Below, piece by piece: positions 25,604 to 32,647 of a stretch of DNA of 64,000 nucleotides. Position numbers and translations under genes: made by a program. How positions within the stretch are numbered: the stretch's first letter is position 1; each line of letters opens with the position of its first letter. The DNA is from AC-49 sp963817035. Its GTDB lineage: Bacteria; Actinomycetota; Thermoleophilia; Solirubrobacterales; Solirubrobacteraceae. Where the stretch lies: contig CAWFMM010000003.1 in NCBI GenBank assembly GCA_963817035.1, forward strand, positions 930,001 to 994,000. The letters are read 5' to 3'. The notes beneath the pieces were generated by a model. It saw nothing but the letters and a program-made list of their open reading frames with translations, did no database searches and was not told the origin of the DNA.

Positions 25604-26676
25604 GCGCGCTGCTCGAGGTCCGTGATCTGCGCGTCGGCTTCGTCGGCGAGGACGGTGGCGTCGCCGCGGCCGTCGACGGCGTGTCGTTCTCGATGCAGAC
25701 CGGCGGCGCGCTGGGAATCGTCGGCGAATCGGGCTGCGGCAAGTCGGTCACCGCGATGAGCGTCATGGGGCTGCTGAGCGACGGCGGCGATGTGCGCGTC
25801 AGCGGGGAGGTGACGCTCGACGGCGTCGACCTGCTCGCCGCCTCGCCCGACCAGCTGCGGGCGCTGCGCGGCAACCGCATCGCGATGGTCTTCCAGGACC
25901 CGTTGTCGTCGCTGCACCCGCTCAAGCGCGTCGGTGCGCAGGTCGTCGAGGCGATCACCGCGCACGGCGACGGCTCGCGAGTGGCGGCGCGGCGGCGGGT
26001 GGTCGAGCTGTTCGGACTGGTCGGTATCCCGGAGCCCGCGCGGCGCGTTGACAGCTACCCGCATGAGCTGTCGGGCGGGATGCGCCAACGGGTGATGATC
26101 GCGATGGCGCTGGCCAACGAGCCTGCGCTGCTGATCGCCGACGAGCCGACGACGGCGCTCGACGTCACCGTTCAGGCGCAGATCCTCGAGCTGCTGGCGC
26201 GGCTGCGGGCAGAGCTCGACATGGCGCTCGTGCTGATCACGCATGACGTCGGCGTCGTCGCGCAGGTCGTCGACGAGGTCGCGGTGATGTACGCCGGGCG
26301 GATCGTCGAGCAGGCGCCGACGGCGACGCTGTTCGCTGCGCCGCAGCATCCGTACACGTGGGGTCTGCTCGGCTCGATCCCGCGCCTGGATCGCCCACGG
26401 GGCACCGATCTCGTGCCGATCGACGGGCGCCCGCCGTCGCCATCGTCGCGCCCGCCCGGGTGCGCGTTCGCGCCGCGCTGCCCGTACGCGCGCGAGTCGC
26501 ATTCGCGGATCGACCCGGGGCTGGAGGCGAGCGCCGGGGTCGGCCATTCGGTGGCCTGCCTGCTACCCGAGGCGACGCGCGGCGCGCTGTGGCGCGCGCT
26601 GGCGGGCGGCGCCGACCCGGCCGCCGCGCGGGCGGGCGCAGGCGTCGACGAGCTGCCCGAGCCGGTGGTGCGATGA
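25600..26676 (+). CDS. Dipeptide/oligopeptide-type ABC transporter ATPase (DppD/OppD-like)
   Basis: 358 residues with Walker A GESGCGKS, signature LSGGMRQRVMIAMAL, Walker B LLIADEPTTALDVT and the H-loop ITHD. The C-terminal Cys-containing motif (APRCPYAR) belongs to the oligopeptide/dipeptide ATPase subfamily and can hold an Fe-S cluster. The GTG start overlaps the permease stop. Confidence 0.92.
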   Translation: MSALLEVRDLRVGFVGEDGGVAAAVDGVSFSMQTGGALGIVGESGCGKSVTAMSVMGLLSDGGDVRVSGEVTLDGVDLLAASPDQLRALRGNRIAMVFQDPLSSLHPLKRVGAQVVEAITAHGDGSRVAARRRVVELFGLVGIPEPARRVDSYPHELSGGMRQRVMIAMALANEPALLIADEPTTALDVTVQAQILELLARLRAELDMALVLITHDVGVVAQVVDEVAVMYAGRIVEQAPTATLFAAPQHPYTWGLLGSIPRLDRPRGTDLVPIDGRPPSPSSRPPGCAFAPRCPYARESHSRIDPGLEASAGVGHSVACLLPEATRGALWRALAGGADPAAARAGAGVDELPEPVVR

Positions 26677-27656
26677 GCGCGCTGCTCGAGGTTTCAGACC
26701 TCGTCAAGCACTTCCCGGTGCGCACCGGCGCGCTGCGCCAGGGGACCGATCTCGTGCACGCGGTCGACGGGATCTCCTTCGGCGTGGCCGAGGGTGAGAC
26801 GCTGGGGCTGGTCGGTGAGTCGGGCTGTGGCAAGTCGACGACGGCGCGGCTGATCGCGCGGTTGCTCGAGCCGACCTCCGGGTCGATCTCGTTCGACGGG
26901 CGCGACATCTCCCACGGCTCGTCGCGACGGCTGAAAGGGCTGCGCCGCGACGTGCAGATGATCTTCCAGGACCCGTACTCCTCGTTGAACCCGCGGCGCT
27001 CGGTCGGCTCGACGATCGGAGAGCCGCTGGTCGTCCATGGCATCGAGCGCGACGGGCGCGCGCGCCGCGCCGCGGTGGCGAAGCTGATGGAGCAGGTCGG
27101 TCTCGATCCCGATCAGGCGCAGCGGTTGCCGAGCGAGTTGTCGGGCGGCCAGCGCCAGCGCGTCGGGATCGCCCGCGCCCTGGCGCTGCGGCCGCGGCTG
27201 ATCGTCGCCGACGAGCCGGTGTCGTCGCTCGACGTGTCGATTCAGGCGCAGATCCTGAACCTGCTGGCCGAGCTTCAGCGCGAGCTCGGGCTGACGATCG
27301 TCTTCATCGGCCACGACCTCGCGGTCGTGCGCCATGTCTGTGACCGGGTGGCGGTGATGTACCTGGGCAAGCTCGTCGAGGTCGCGGGGGCCGACGAGCT
27401 CTACGCGCGCCCCCAGCACCCGTACACGGCGGCGCTGCTGCGGGCAGTGCCGGTGCCCGATCCGACGCGCGTCGCCGACCCGGGGCGGTTGTTGGAGGGG
27501 GAGGCGCCGTCACCGATCGCGCCGCCGCCGGCGTGCCGGTTTCACACGCGCTGTCCGATCGTCGTGGCCGGCCACTGCGATGTCGAGGAGCCGGCGCCGC
27601 GGTCGGTCGGTTCGAGCCTGGTGGCGTGCCACTACCCCGCCGATGAGCGTCCCTGA
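26673..27656 (+). CDS. Dipeptide/oligopeptide-type ABC transporter ATPase (DppF/OppF-like)
   Basis: 327 residues with Walker A GESGCGKST, Q-loop MIFQDPYSSLNP, signature LSGGQRQRVGIARAL, Walker B LIVADEPVSSLDVS and C-terminal HTRCPIV. The start is ATG 26673, overlapping the previous stop (ATGA); a longer upstream reading is only the shifted frame of its neighbour. It completes the CBDF set. No substrate-binding protein gene is present on either side. Confidence 0.92.
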   Translation: MSALLEVSDLVKHFPVRTGALRQGTDLVHAVDGISFGVAEGETLGLVGESGCGKSTTARLIARLLEPTSGSISFDGRDISHGSSRRLKGLRRDVQMIFQDPYSSLNPRRSVGSTIGEPLVVHGIERDGRARRAAVAKLMEQVGLDPDQAQRLPSELSGGQRQRVGIARALALRPRLIVADEPVSSLDVSIQAQILNLLAELQRELGLTIVFIGHDLAVVRHVCDRVAVMYLGKLVEVAGADELYARPQHPYTAALLRAVPVPDPTRVADPGRLLEGEAPSPIAPPPACRFHTRCPIVVAGHCDVEEPAPRSVGSSLVACHYPADERP

Positions 27657-27670
27657 GTACCGCGCGTGGA

Positions 27671-27676
27671 TATCTT
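27671..27676 (+). promoter_or_regulatory. Putative -10 box deciding the TetR start
   Basis: TATCTT ends 7 nt before ATG 27684. A second in-frame ATG-like start at 27666 would place the box inside the gene, so the leaderless start at 27684 is preferred. Confidence 0.4.
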
Positions 27677-27683
27677 CACGGCG

Positions 27684-28322
27684 ATGACGACTGCGGATAC
27701 CCAACGACCGCCCCGGACGCGGGGCCTGCGCCCCGGCGATCATCGCGAGCGCCTGCTCGCCGGAATGGCGGCGGCGGTCCGCGAGAAGGGCTTTCAAGCC
27801 ACGACGCTGGCCGACGTCGTCCGCGAGGCCAAGGCCTCGCGGCGTACGTTCTACGCACACTTCACCGACCCGACCGACTGCTACCTCGCGCTGCTCGAAT
27901 CGGTCAGCCAGCAGAACCTCGCTGCGGTCGCCGAGGCGATCGGCGGCGAGGGCACCCCGGAGGAGCGACTCGGTTGGTCGGTCGGCAGCTACCTCGATGC
28001 GCTCGAGCGCGACCCGCTGCTCAGCCGCAGCTTCTTCCGCGAGGTGCATCTGACCGGCGAGCGCGGGCGCGACCTCGTGCGCTCGGTCAACGAGCGCGCC
28101 GGCCAGACGATCCACCTGCTGACCGTTGCCGCCGCCGAGCGTGAGTCCGAGCTCGACGTGCATCCGATCCCGGTCGACATGGCGCGGATGATCGTCTCCG
28201 GCATCGTCCAGATGGCGCTCTCGGCCCAGGAGCAGGGCTCCCCGCTCGACGGCGTTCGCACGACCGCGACGAACCTGCTGCGCCGCGTGCTGCTGTCGCC
28301 TGCGGGCGACTCAGTCGTCTGA
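27684..28322 (+). CDS. TetR-family transcriptional regulator
   Basis: 212 residues. The N-terminal helix-turn-helix reads ERLLAGMAAAVREKGFQATT, then LADVVREAKASRRTFYAHF, the TetR signature; a variable all-helical ligand domain follows. It lies 27 nt downstream of the transporter operon in the same direction, with its own putative promoter, so it may regulate the transporter. The gene ends in a 12-nt antisense overlap with the pentapeptide-repeat gene. Confidence 0.9.
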   Translation: MTTADTQRPPRTRGLRPGDHRERLLAGMAAAVREKGFQATTLADVVREAKASRRTFYAHFTDPTDCYLALLESVSQQNLAAVAEAIGGEGTPEERLGWSVGSYLDALERDPLLSRSFFREVHLTGERGRDLVRSVNERAGQTIHLLTVAAAERESELDVHPIPVDMARMIVSGIVQMALSAQEQGSPLDGVRTTATNLLRRVLLSPAGDSVV

Positions 28323-28907
28323 GAGCACGCGCACGCCGAGCGCGTGCGCGAAGACGCCGGCCGAGGCGAGCACGTCGCCCCAGCGCATCCCTACGTTGCG
28401 CAGCGACTCGGCGTGGCGCAGGCCGTCAAGCGTGCAGCCGTCGAGCTCGGCGTTACGAAACGAGGCGTCCATCAGGTCGACCTCGCTCAGGTCGCAGCGC
28501 TCGAGGCGGACGTCGTGGAGCAGGGTGCCCTGGAGGTCGGCCTGGGTCAGGATGCAGTCGGCGAACACGACACGCTCGAACTTCGATCCGGCGAACGAGG
28601 CGAGGTCGATTCGGCAGTCCTCGAAGACCACGTCGATCAGGTGGGCGTCGGAGAGCGAGATGCCGGTGAGGCGACAGCCGTTGAGCGCGACGCGGCTGAG
28701 CGTGGCGCCACGCAGCGTGGCGTTGGCGAGGTTGCAGCGATGTAGCTCGACATCGGTGATGCGCAGGCCTCGGTGCTCTTCGCCGGCGTGGTCGGCTCCG
28801 TCGAGGCGGGCCTGATCCCAGCCGTTCGCGGCGGGCTCGTCCGGAAGGTCCGGCCGCGAGGGGGCGTGGGTCGGGCCGTCGATCGGGCGACGGGAGCGCG
28901 GGGGCAT
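28311..28907 (-). CDS. Pentapeptide-repeat protein
   Basis: 198 residues. An N-terminal polar segment of about 45 residues precedes roughly 20 degenerate A(D/N)LXX pentapeptides (for example CNLANATLRGATLSRVAL and FERVVFADCILTQADL), predicted to wind into a right-handed beta helix. Cytosolic. Some family members mimic DNA and protect gyrase; the role here is unknown. The ATG overlaps the nitroreductase stop. Confidence 0.85.
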   Translation of the reverse strand: MPPRSRRPIDGPTHAPSRPDLPDEPAANGWDQARLDGADHAGEEHRGLRITDVELHRCNLANATLRGATLSRVALNGCRLTGISLSDAHLIDVVFEDCRIDLASFAGSKFERVVFADCILTQADLQGTLLHDVRLERCDLSEVDLMDASFRNAELDGCTLDGLRHAESLRNVGMRWGDVLASAGVFAHALGVRVLSDD

Positions 28908-29419
28908 CAGTCCAGGTACGTCGTCACGTCCGCCACCGGCGCCCGCTCGGGCTCGGGCGGATCCTGGCGCGCGGTGCCGAGGTAGAGCAGGCCGATCGCG
29001 TGCTCGCTGTCGGGAATCCCGAGCGCCCGACAGCCTTCGGGCGTCCGCAGCACCCCGGGGGTGCGCCAGTAGCCGGCGAGCCCGCGGTCGTGCGCCGCCA
29101 GCAGGACGATGTACGCCGCGCACGCCGTGGCGAGGAGGTCCTCCTCGTCGACGACCGGATCGTCCGGTGAGCGCAGCGAGCTGACCGCCACCAGCGTCGG
29201 CGCGCGGTCGAGCTTGCCGGCCTGCTCGGCGCCCGCCGCCGCCTTGAGGCGCTCCAGCGCGCCCGGGCCGAGGACGCGGAAGCGCCACGGGTTGGTCACG
29301 TGGTGGTTGGGCGCGTAGCGGGCGAGATCGAGCAGCTCGTCGAGCGTCGCGCGGTCGACCGGCTGGGGCCCGTAGGCCTTGTGCGTGCGGCGTGAGCTGA
29401 TCGCCTCGGCGACGTTCAC
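28907..29419 (-). CDS. Nitroreductase-family FMN oxidoreductase
   Basis: 170 residues with the FMN-binding start SSRRTHKAYGPQPVDRATL, the LDLARYAPNHHVTNPWRF segment and the C-terminal GLLYLGTA. Such enzymes reduce nitro, quinone or flavin substrates using NAD(P)H. The GTG start overlaps the stop of the upstream gene (GTGA), and its own stop overlaps the pentapeptide gene. The substrate is unknown. Confidence 0.88.
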   Translation of the reverse strand: MNVAEAISSRRTHKAYGPQPVDRATLDELLDLARYAPNHHVTNPWRFRVLGPGALERLKAAAGAEQAGKLDRAPTLVAVSSLRSPDDPVVDEEDLLATACAAYIVLLAAHDRGLAGYWRTPGVLRTPEGCRALGIPDSEHAIGLLYLGTARQDPPEPERAPVADVTTYLD

Positions 29420-30048
29420 GCGTCCTCGTCGTCCTCGCCGTCGTCCTCGTAGAGCGATTCGGCGGCGAGCTCGAGCCCGTCGTCGTCGAACAGCTTGATC
29501 TCGAGCGTGGCGCCGCGGTAGTCGTCAGGAGCGACGAGCGAGAAGCGCCCGTTGGCGACGTGGCACTGGTCGACGACGACGTCGCCGAGCTCGGCCGTCG
29601 CGATCGATGCGCCGTCGACCATCGGCGTTCCCCACACGAGGTTGATGGCGGCCACGCTCTCGTTCTCGCCGCGCCAGCCGCCGATGACGTCGTCGCACAG
29701 GTCGATCGACCAATCCGGGTTGGCCGCCGCCGTCTCGGCGGTGAAGTCGGCGACGCAGTGGAAGTCCTCGGGGTCGCCGTGCTCAGGCGCGATGAACGAG
29801 ATGTAGCCGTAGAGCTCGAGCTCGTTGCTCGTCGGCGCGCTCGCCGGCACGTAGGTGCGCCCGAGGTAGGTGCGATCGGGATAGAAGACGACGTCGCCGG
29901 GCTCGCCGATCACCGTCCCCTCGTTCTCGATGGCCAGGCACGCGGCGAAGAACTCCTCGCGCAGCTTGTGGGCCCAGCGGCCGGTGGGTTCGGTGTCCTG
30001 CGGCGGCTCGGCCGCGAAGCGGGGGACGATCAGTGACTCGGGAGGCAT
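29416..30048 (-). CDS. Conserved-looking acidic protein of unknown function
   Basis: 210 residues, soluble and acidic, with a run of Asp/Glu at the C-terminus (YEDDGEDDEDA). I do not recognise a domain. A FYPDRTYLGRTYVP segment precedes alternating beta-like stretches. The start is ATG 30048; the frame upstream overlaps dtd and lacks support. A TAGCCT box that includes the dtd stop codon ends 8 nt before the ATG. It is coupled to the nitroreductase by GTGA. Confidence 0.7.
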   Translation of the reverse strand: MPPESLIVPRFAAEPPQDTEPTGRWAHKLREEFFAACLAIENEGTVIGEPGDVVFYPDRTYLGRTYVPASAPTSNELELYGYISFIAPEHGDPEDFHCVADFTAETAAANPDWSIDLCDDVIGGWRGENESVAAINLVWGTPMVDGASIATAELGDVVVDQCHVANGRFSLVAPDDYRGATLEIKLFDDDGLELAAESLYEDDGEDDEDA

Positions 30049-30059
30049 GGCGCGGGAGG

Positions 30060-30476
30060 CTATAGCTCCAGTAGCAGCGTCACCGGCCCGTCGTTGACCG
30101 ACTCGACCTCCATGTGTGCTCCGAAGACGCCGCGGCGCGCGTCGAGGCGCTCGCAGAAGCGCTCGTAGAGCGGTCGCGCAAGCTCCGGTGGCGCCGCGTC
30201 GACGAACGACGGGCGATTGCCGCGCCGGGTATCGCCGAGCAGCGTGAACTGGCTGACGCACAGCACCTCGCGCCCGCCCAGCGCCTCGTTCATCTTGCCG
30301 GCCGCGTCGGCGAAGACGCGCAGCGCGCGGACCTTGTCGGCCAGGCGATCGCAGACCGCGTCGTCATCGTCATGGCCGACGCCGAGCAGGACGAGAAAGC
30401 CCTCGCCGATCTCCCCGACGACCGCGCCATCGACGCGCACCGCCGCCCGCGACACGCGCTGGACCACGGCCCTCAC
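30060..30476 (-). CDS. dtd: D-aminoacyl-tRNA deacylase
   Basis: Proofreading enzyme that hydrolyses D-amino acids from mischarged tRNA. The 138 residues carry the two active-site motifs: SQFTL (about 77-81) and the NDGPVT segment (about 128-133), plus the N-terminal RAVVQRVSRAAV. The start is GTG 30476, overlapping the galT stop as GTGA. Confidence 0.95.
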   Translation of the reverse strand: MRAVVQRVSRAAVRVDGAVVGEIGEGFLVLLGVGHDDDDAVCDRLADKVRALRVFADAAGKMNEALGGREVLCVSQFTLLGDTRRGNRPSFVDAAPPELARPLYERFCERLDARRGVFGAHMEVESVNDGPVTLLLEL

Positions 30477-31459
30477 GCGTCGCGCAGCTCCGCCGCGGCT
30501 TGTTCGGGGCCGACGATGTTCAGGTGCACCCCGGCTCCGAGCTCGAGGCCGGCGAGGTGGGTCAGGCGCGGGACGATGTCGATCCGCCAGCAGAACGACT
30601 CGGCGTCGGCGGGCGCCGTTCGCAGCCACAGGTTCAGCGGCGGCGGCGAGCCGAAGTGCCGGGCGAGGCGATTCAGCGCGTCGTGCAGGAGCGCGGCGCC
30701 GAGCGGCCCGTCGTCCTCGAAGCGCGCGCGCGGTAGGCGCGGAGCGATCATCAGCTGGTAGGGCAGGCGGCTGCCCCACGGTGCGAGGAGCACCGCCTCG
30801 GCGTCGATCGCGACGATCCGCTCGCGCAGCTTGACCTCCTCCTGGACGAGATCGCCGAGTAGGTTGCCGCCCATCGTGCGCAGCGCGTGGGCGCCGAAGC
30901 GCTCGCGCTCGCGGGCGATCGCCGACGGGACGAAGTCCAGCGCGTAGATCTGCGAGTGGGTATGGGGCAGCGACGCCCCGCCCTCGCGGCGCTCGTTGAC
31001 GATCACGTGGACGTAGGCCGCGCCGGCCGCGACGTGGTGGCGGATGCGCGCGCGCCAGACCTCCATCGCCGCGGCGACCTGCTCGGGTTCGAGTTGACCG
31101 AGCGAGACGACGGGCACCGGGGCGTTGATGCAGACCTCATGGGCGCCGCGCGCGGGCGCGGCGGTGAACAGGTCGGGCTGGGCGAAGGCCGGCGGGTCCG
31201 GCGCGTCGGGCGTCAGCGCCGGGTAGAGGTTCGGGACGACGCGCACCGTCCAGCCGGGCGTGTCGGGCGCGCCGCCGGGCGGGCGCAGCGCGTAGACCTC
31301 AGGCGGGGTCTGGTCCTCGTGGCCCTCGAGGAACGGATCGGTGGCCGGGTCGATCGGGTCCGGCGGCGTGGTCGTCGGACCGCCACCGGGGCGCGAGGCG
31401 CGCTCGGCCGCGACGATCGTGCGCTGGCCGGTGAGGGGATCGACGCGAATCTCAGACAA
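30473..31459 (-). CDS. galT: Galactose-1-phosphate uridylyltransferase-type HIT protein
   Basis: Leloir-pathway transferase that swaps UMP between UDP-glucose and galactose-1-phosphate. The 328 residues show EIRVDPLTGQR, FLEGHEDQTPPE, RVVPNLYPAL and the active site LPHTHSQIYA (H166 and H168, where E. coli has HPH). No galK or galE is adjacent, so a related nucleotidyl transfer (ADP- or UDP-sugar) is possible. The start is TTG 31459, overlapping the GNAT gene by 8 nt. Confidence 0.85.
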   Translation of the reverse strand: MSEIRVDPLTGQRTIVAAERASRPGGGPTTTPPDPIDPATDPFLEGHEDQTPPEVYALRPPGGAPDTPGWTVRVVPNLYPALTPDAPDPPAFAQPDLFTAAPARGAHEVCINAPVPVVSLGQLEPEQVAAAMEVWRARIRHHVAAGAAYVHVIVNERREGGASLPHTHSQIYALDFVPSAIARERERFGAHALRTMGGNLLGDLVQEEVKLRERIVAIDAEAVLLAPWGSRLPYQLMIAPRLPRARFEDDGPLGAALLHDALNRLARHFGSPPPLNLWLRTAPADAESFCWRIDIVPRLTHLAGLELGAGVHLNIVGPEQAAAELRDA

Positions 31460-31883
31460 GAGGCTTGTGCATCATGACGTGCTCGATGCCCGCCTCCATG
31501 AACGCGTCGCCGCGGGCCACGTATCCGACCTGCTCGTAGAGCGGGCGCGCGTCGGTCTGGGCCGCCAGCACCATCTCCGTGGCCTCGTGCTCGCGGGCCC
31601 ACTGCTCGCTGCGCACGAGCAGCGCCGAGGCGATGCCGCGCCGCCGCGCGGACGCCTCGACGGCCAGGCGCCCCAGCCGCACGCAGCGGTCGCCGTCCGG
31701 AAATACCCGGCACGTCGCGACGACGCGACCGTCGTCGATCGCGACGAAGTGCGTCGCCACGGCGTCGTGGTCGTCGTACTCGTGCTCCGCGTCCACCTGC
31801 TGCTCTTCGATGAAGACCGCGTGGCGCAGCGCAAGCGCGGCCTCCATCTCCGGGCCGTCGAGCGCTTGGCGGACCTCGATCAC
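31452..31883 (-). CDS. GNAT-family N-acetyltransferase
   Basis: 143 residues with the acetyl-CoA motif LAVEASARRRGIASALL (Arg-x-x-Gly-x-Ala pyrophosphate loop) and the N-terminal LRHAVFIEEQQV, similar to ElaA-type members. The substrate is unknown. The GTG start overlaps the TlpA stop; the stop overlaps galT. Confidence 0.85.
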   Translation of the reverse strand: MIEVRQALDGPEMEAALALRHAVFIEEQQVDAEHEYDDHDAVATHFVAIDDGRVVATCRVFPDGDRCVRLGRLAVEASARRRGIASALLVRSEQWAREHEATEMVLAAQTDARPLYEQVGYVARGDAFMEAGIEHVMMHKPLV

Positions 31884-32461
31884 TGCTCGAGCGCGTAGCG
31901 ACGGATGTCGGACGCGAGCAGCGCGCGCGAGGCGTAGACGCCCGGGTGCACGTAGGTTCGCCTGCCGGCTCGGTCGTAGAACTCGGTGATCGGGAACCCG
32001 CCGCCCATCCCGAGCGAGTACGCGATGTGATCGGCCGGGTCGATGTAGCTCGGGTAGGGAACCGGGAAGCGATGCAGGAAGTCGCGCGCATCCTTGTCGA
32101 CGTCGCCCGAGTTCAGCCCGACGAACGCGACCCGCTTGCCGAACTGGGTCGCCGTCGTCTGCAGGTAGGGGAACTCAAAGCGGCACGGGCCACACCACGC
32201 CGCCCACTTGTTGACGACGATCGGGGTGCCCTTGAGCTTGGTCAGCCGATCCTTGAACTCGCTCTTCGTGGTCGGCAGCAGCTGGGCGCCGGCGGCGTGC
32301 AGCGCGGCAAGCTGGGCCGGCCCGCCGCGCAGCTTGGCCTGCATCTGCGAGAGCGTCAGGCGCGTAGCCTTCGGCGCTTTGCTCGTGTGCAGACCGGCCA
32401 CACCGGCCACGAACAGGGCCACGATGAGCAGCGGTACGCCGTAGCGGATCAATCGCCTCAC
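31880..32461 (-). CDS. Membrane-anchored TlpA/ResA-like thiol-disulfide oxidoreductase
   Basis: 193 residues. An N-terminal signal anchor (about 3-22) precedes an extracytoplasmic thioredoxin fold with the active site WAAWCGPCRFEFP. The fold resembles the TlpA/ResA/CcmG group that reduces apocytochrome c or other exported thiols. The nearest ccm genes are 8 kb away, so a cytochrome role is only suggested. The start is GTG 32461, without a clear Shine-Dalgarno sequence. It leads a seven-gene minus-strand run down to 28311. Confidence 0.85.
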   Translation of the reverse strand: MRRLIRYGVPLLIVALFVAGVAGLHTSKAPKATRLTLSQMQAKLRGGPAQLAALHAAGAQLLPTTKSEFKDRLTKLKGTPIVVNKWAAWCGPCRFEFPYLQTTATQFGKRVAFVGLNSGDVDKDARDFLHRFPVPYPSYIDPADHIAYSLGMGGGFPITEFYDRAGRRTYVHPGVYASRALLASDIRRYALEQ

Positions 32462-32647
32462 AGGGCACTTATCGTCCCATAAACGCGTATGACGCCCGCC
32501 GGTAGGGTAGACTTTCTCGTGTTCCAGCAGGACGAGGTTCGCGCCAGGGATGTCCCCTCGCCACTTCGGTCCTTGCCCCCGGAACATGTGAGCCGCGCGA
32601 CGTTCCAACGGTCCGCGGCGGCCTCTCCCAAGCATCAAGCCCTTTAC
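32462..32647. promoter_or_regulatory. Divergent intergenic region, TlpA-like gene / helicase
   Basis: 186 nt with no gene that I trust. A plus-strand TAGGGTAGACT stretch (32503-32513) offers overlapping TANNNT boxes that could drive the helicase gene with a leader of about 130 nt. A longer helicase frame starting at 32489 exists, but its first 53 residues look non-coding. Confidence 0.3.

Noticed and set aside
32480..32590. Minus-strand segment upstream of the TlpA-like gene that faintly recalls LipB (EH, VY, GGR spacing)
   Set aside because: No catalytic Lys or Cys region follows and the match is a few residues; treated as chance.
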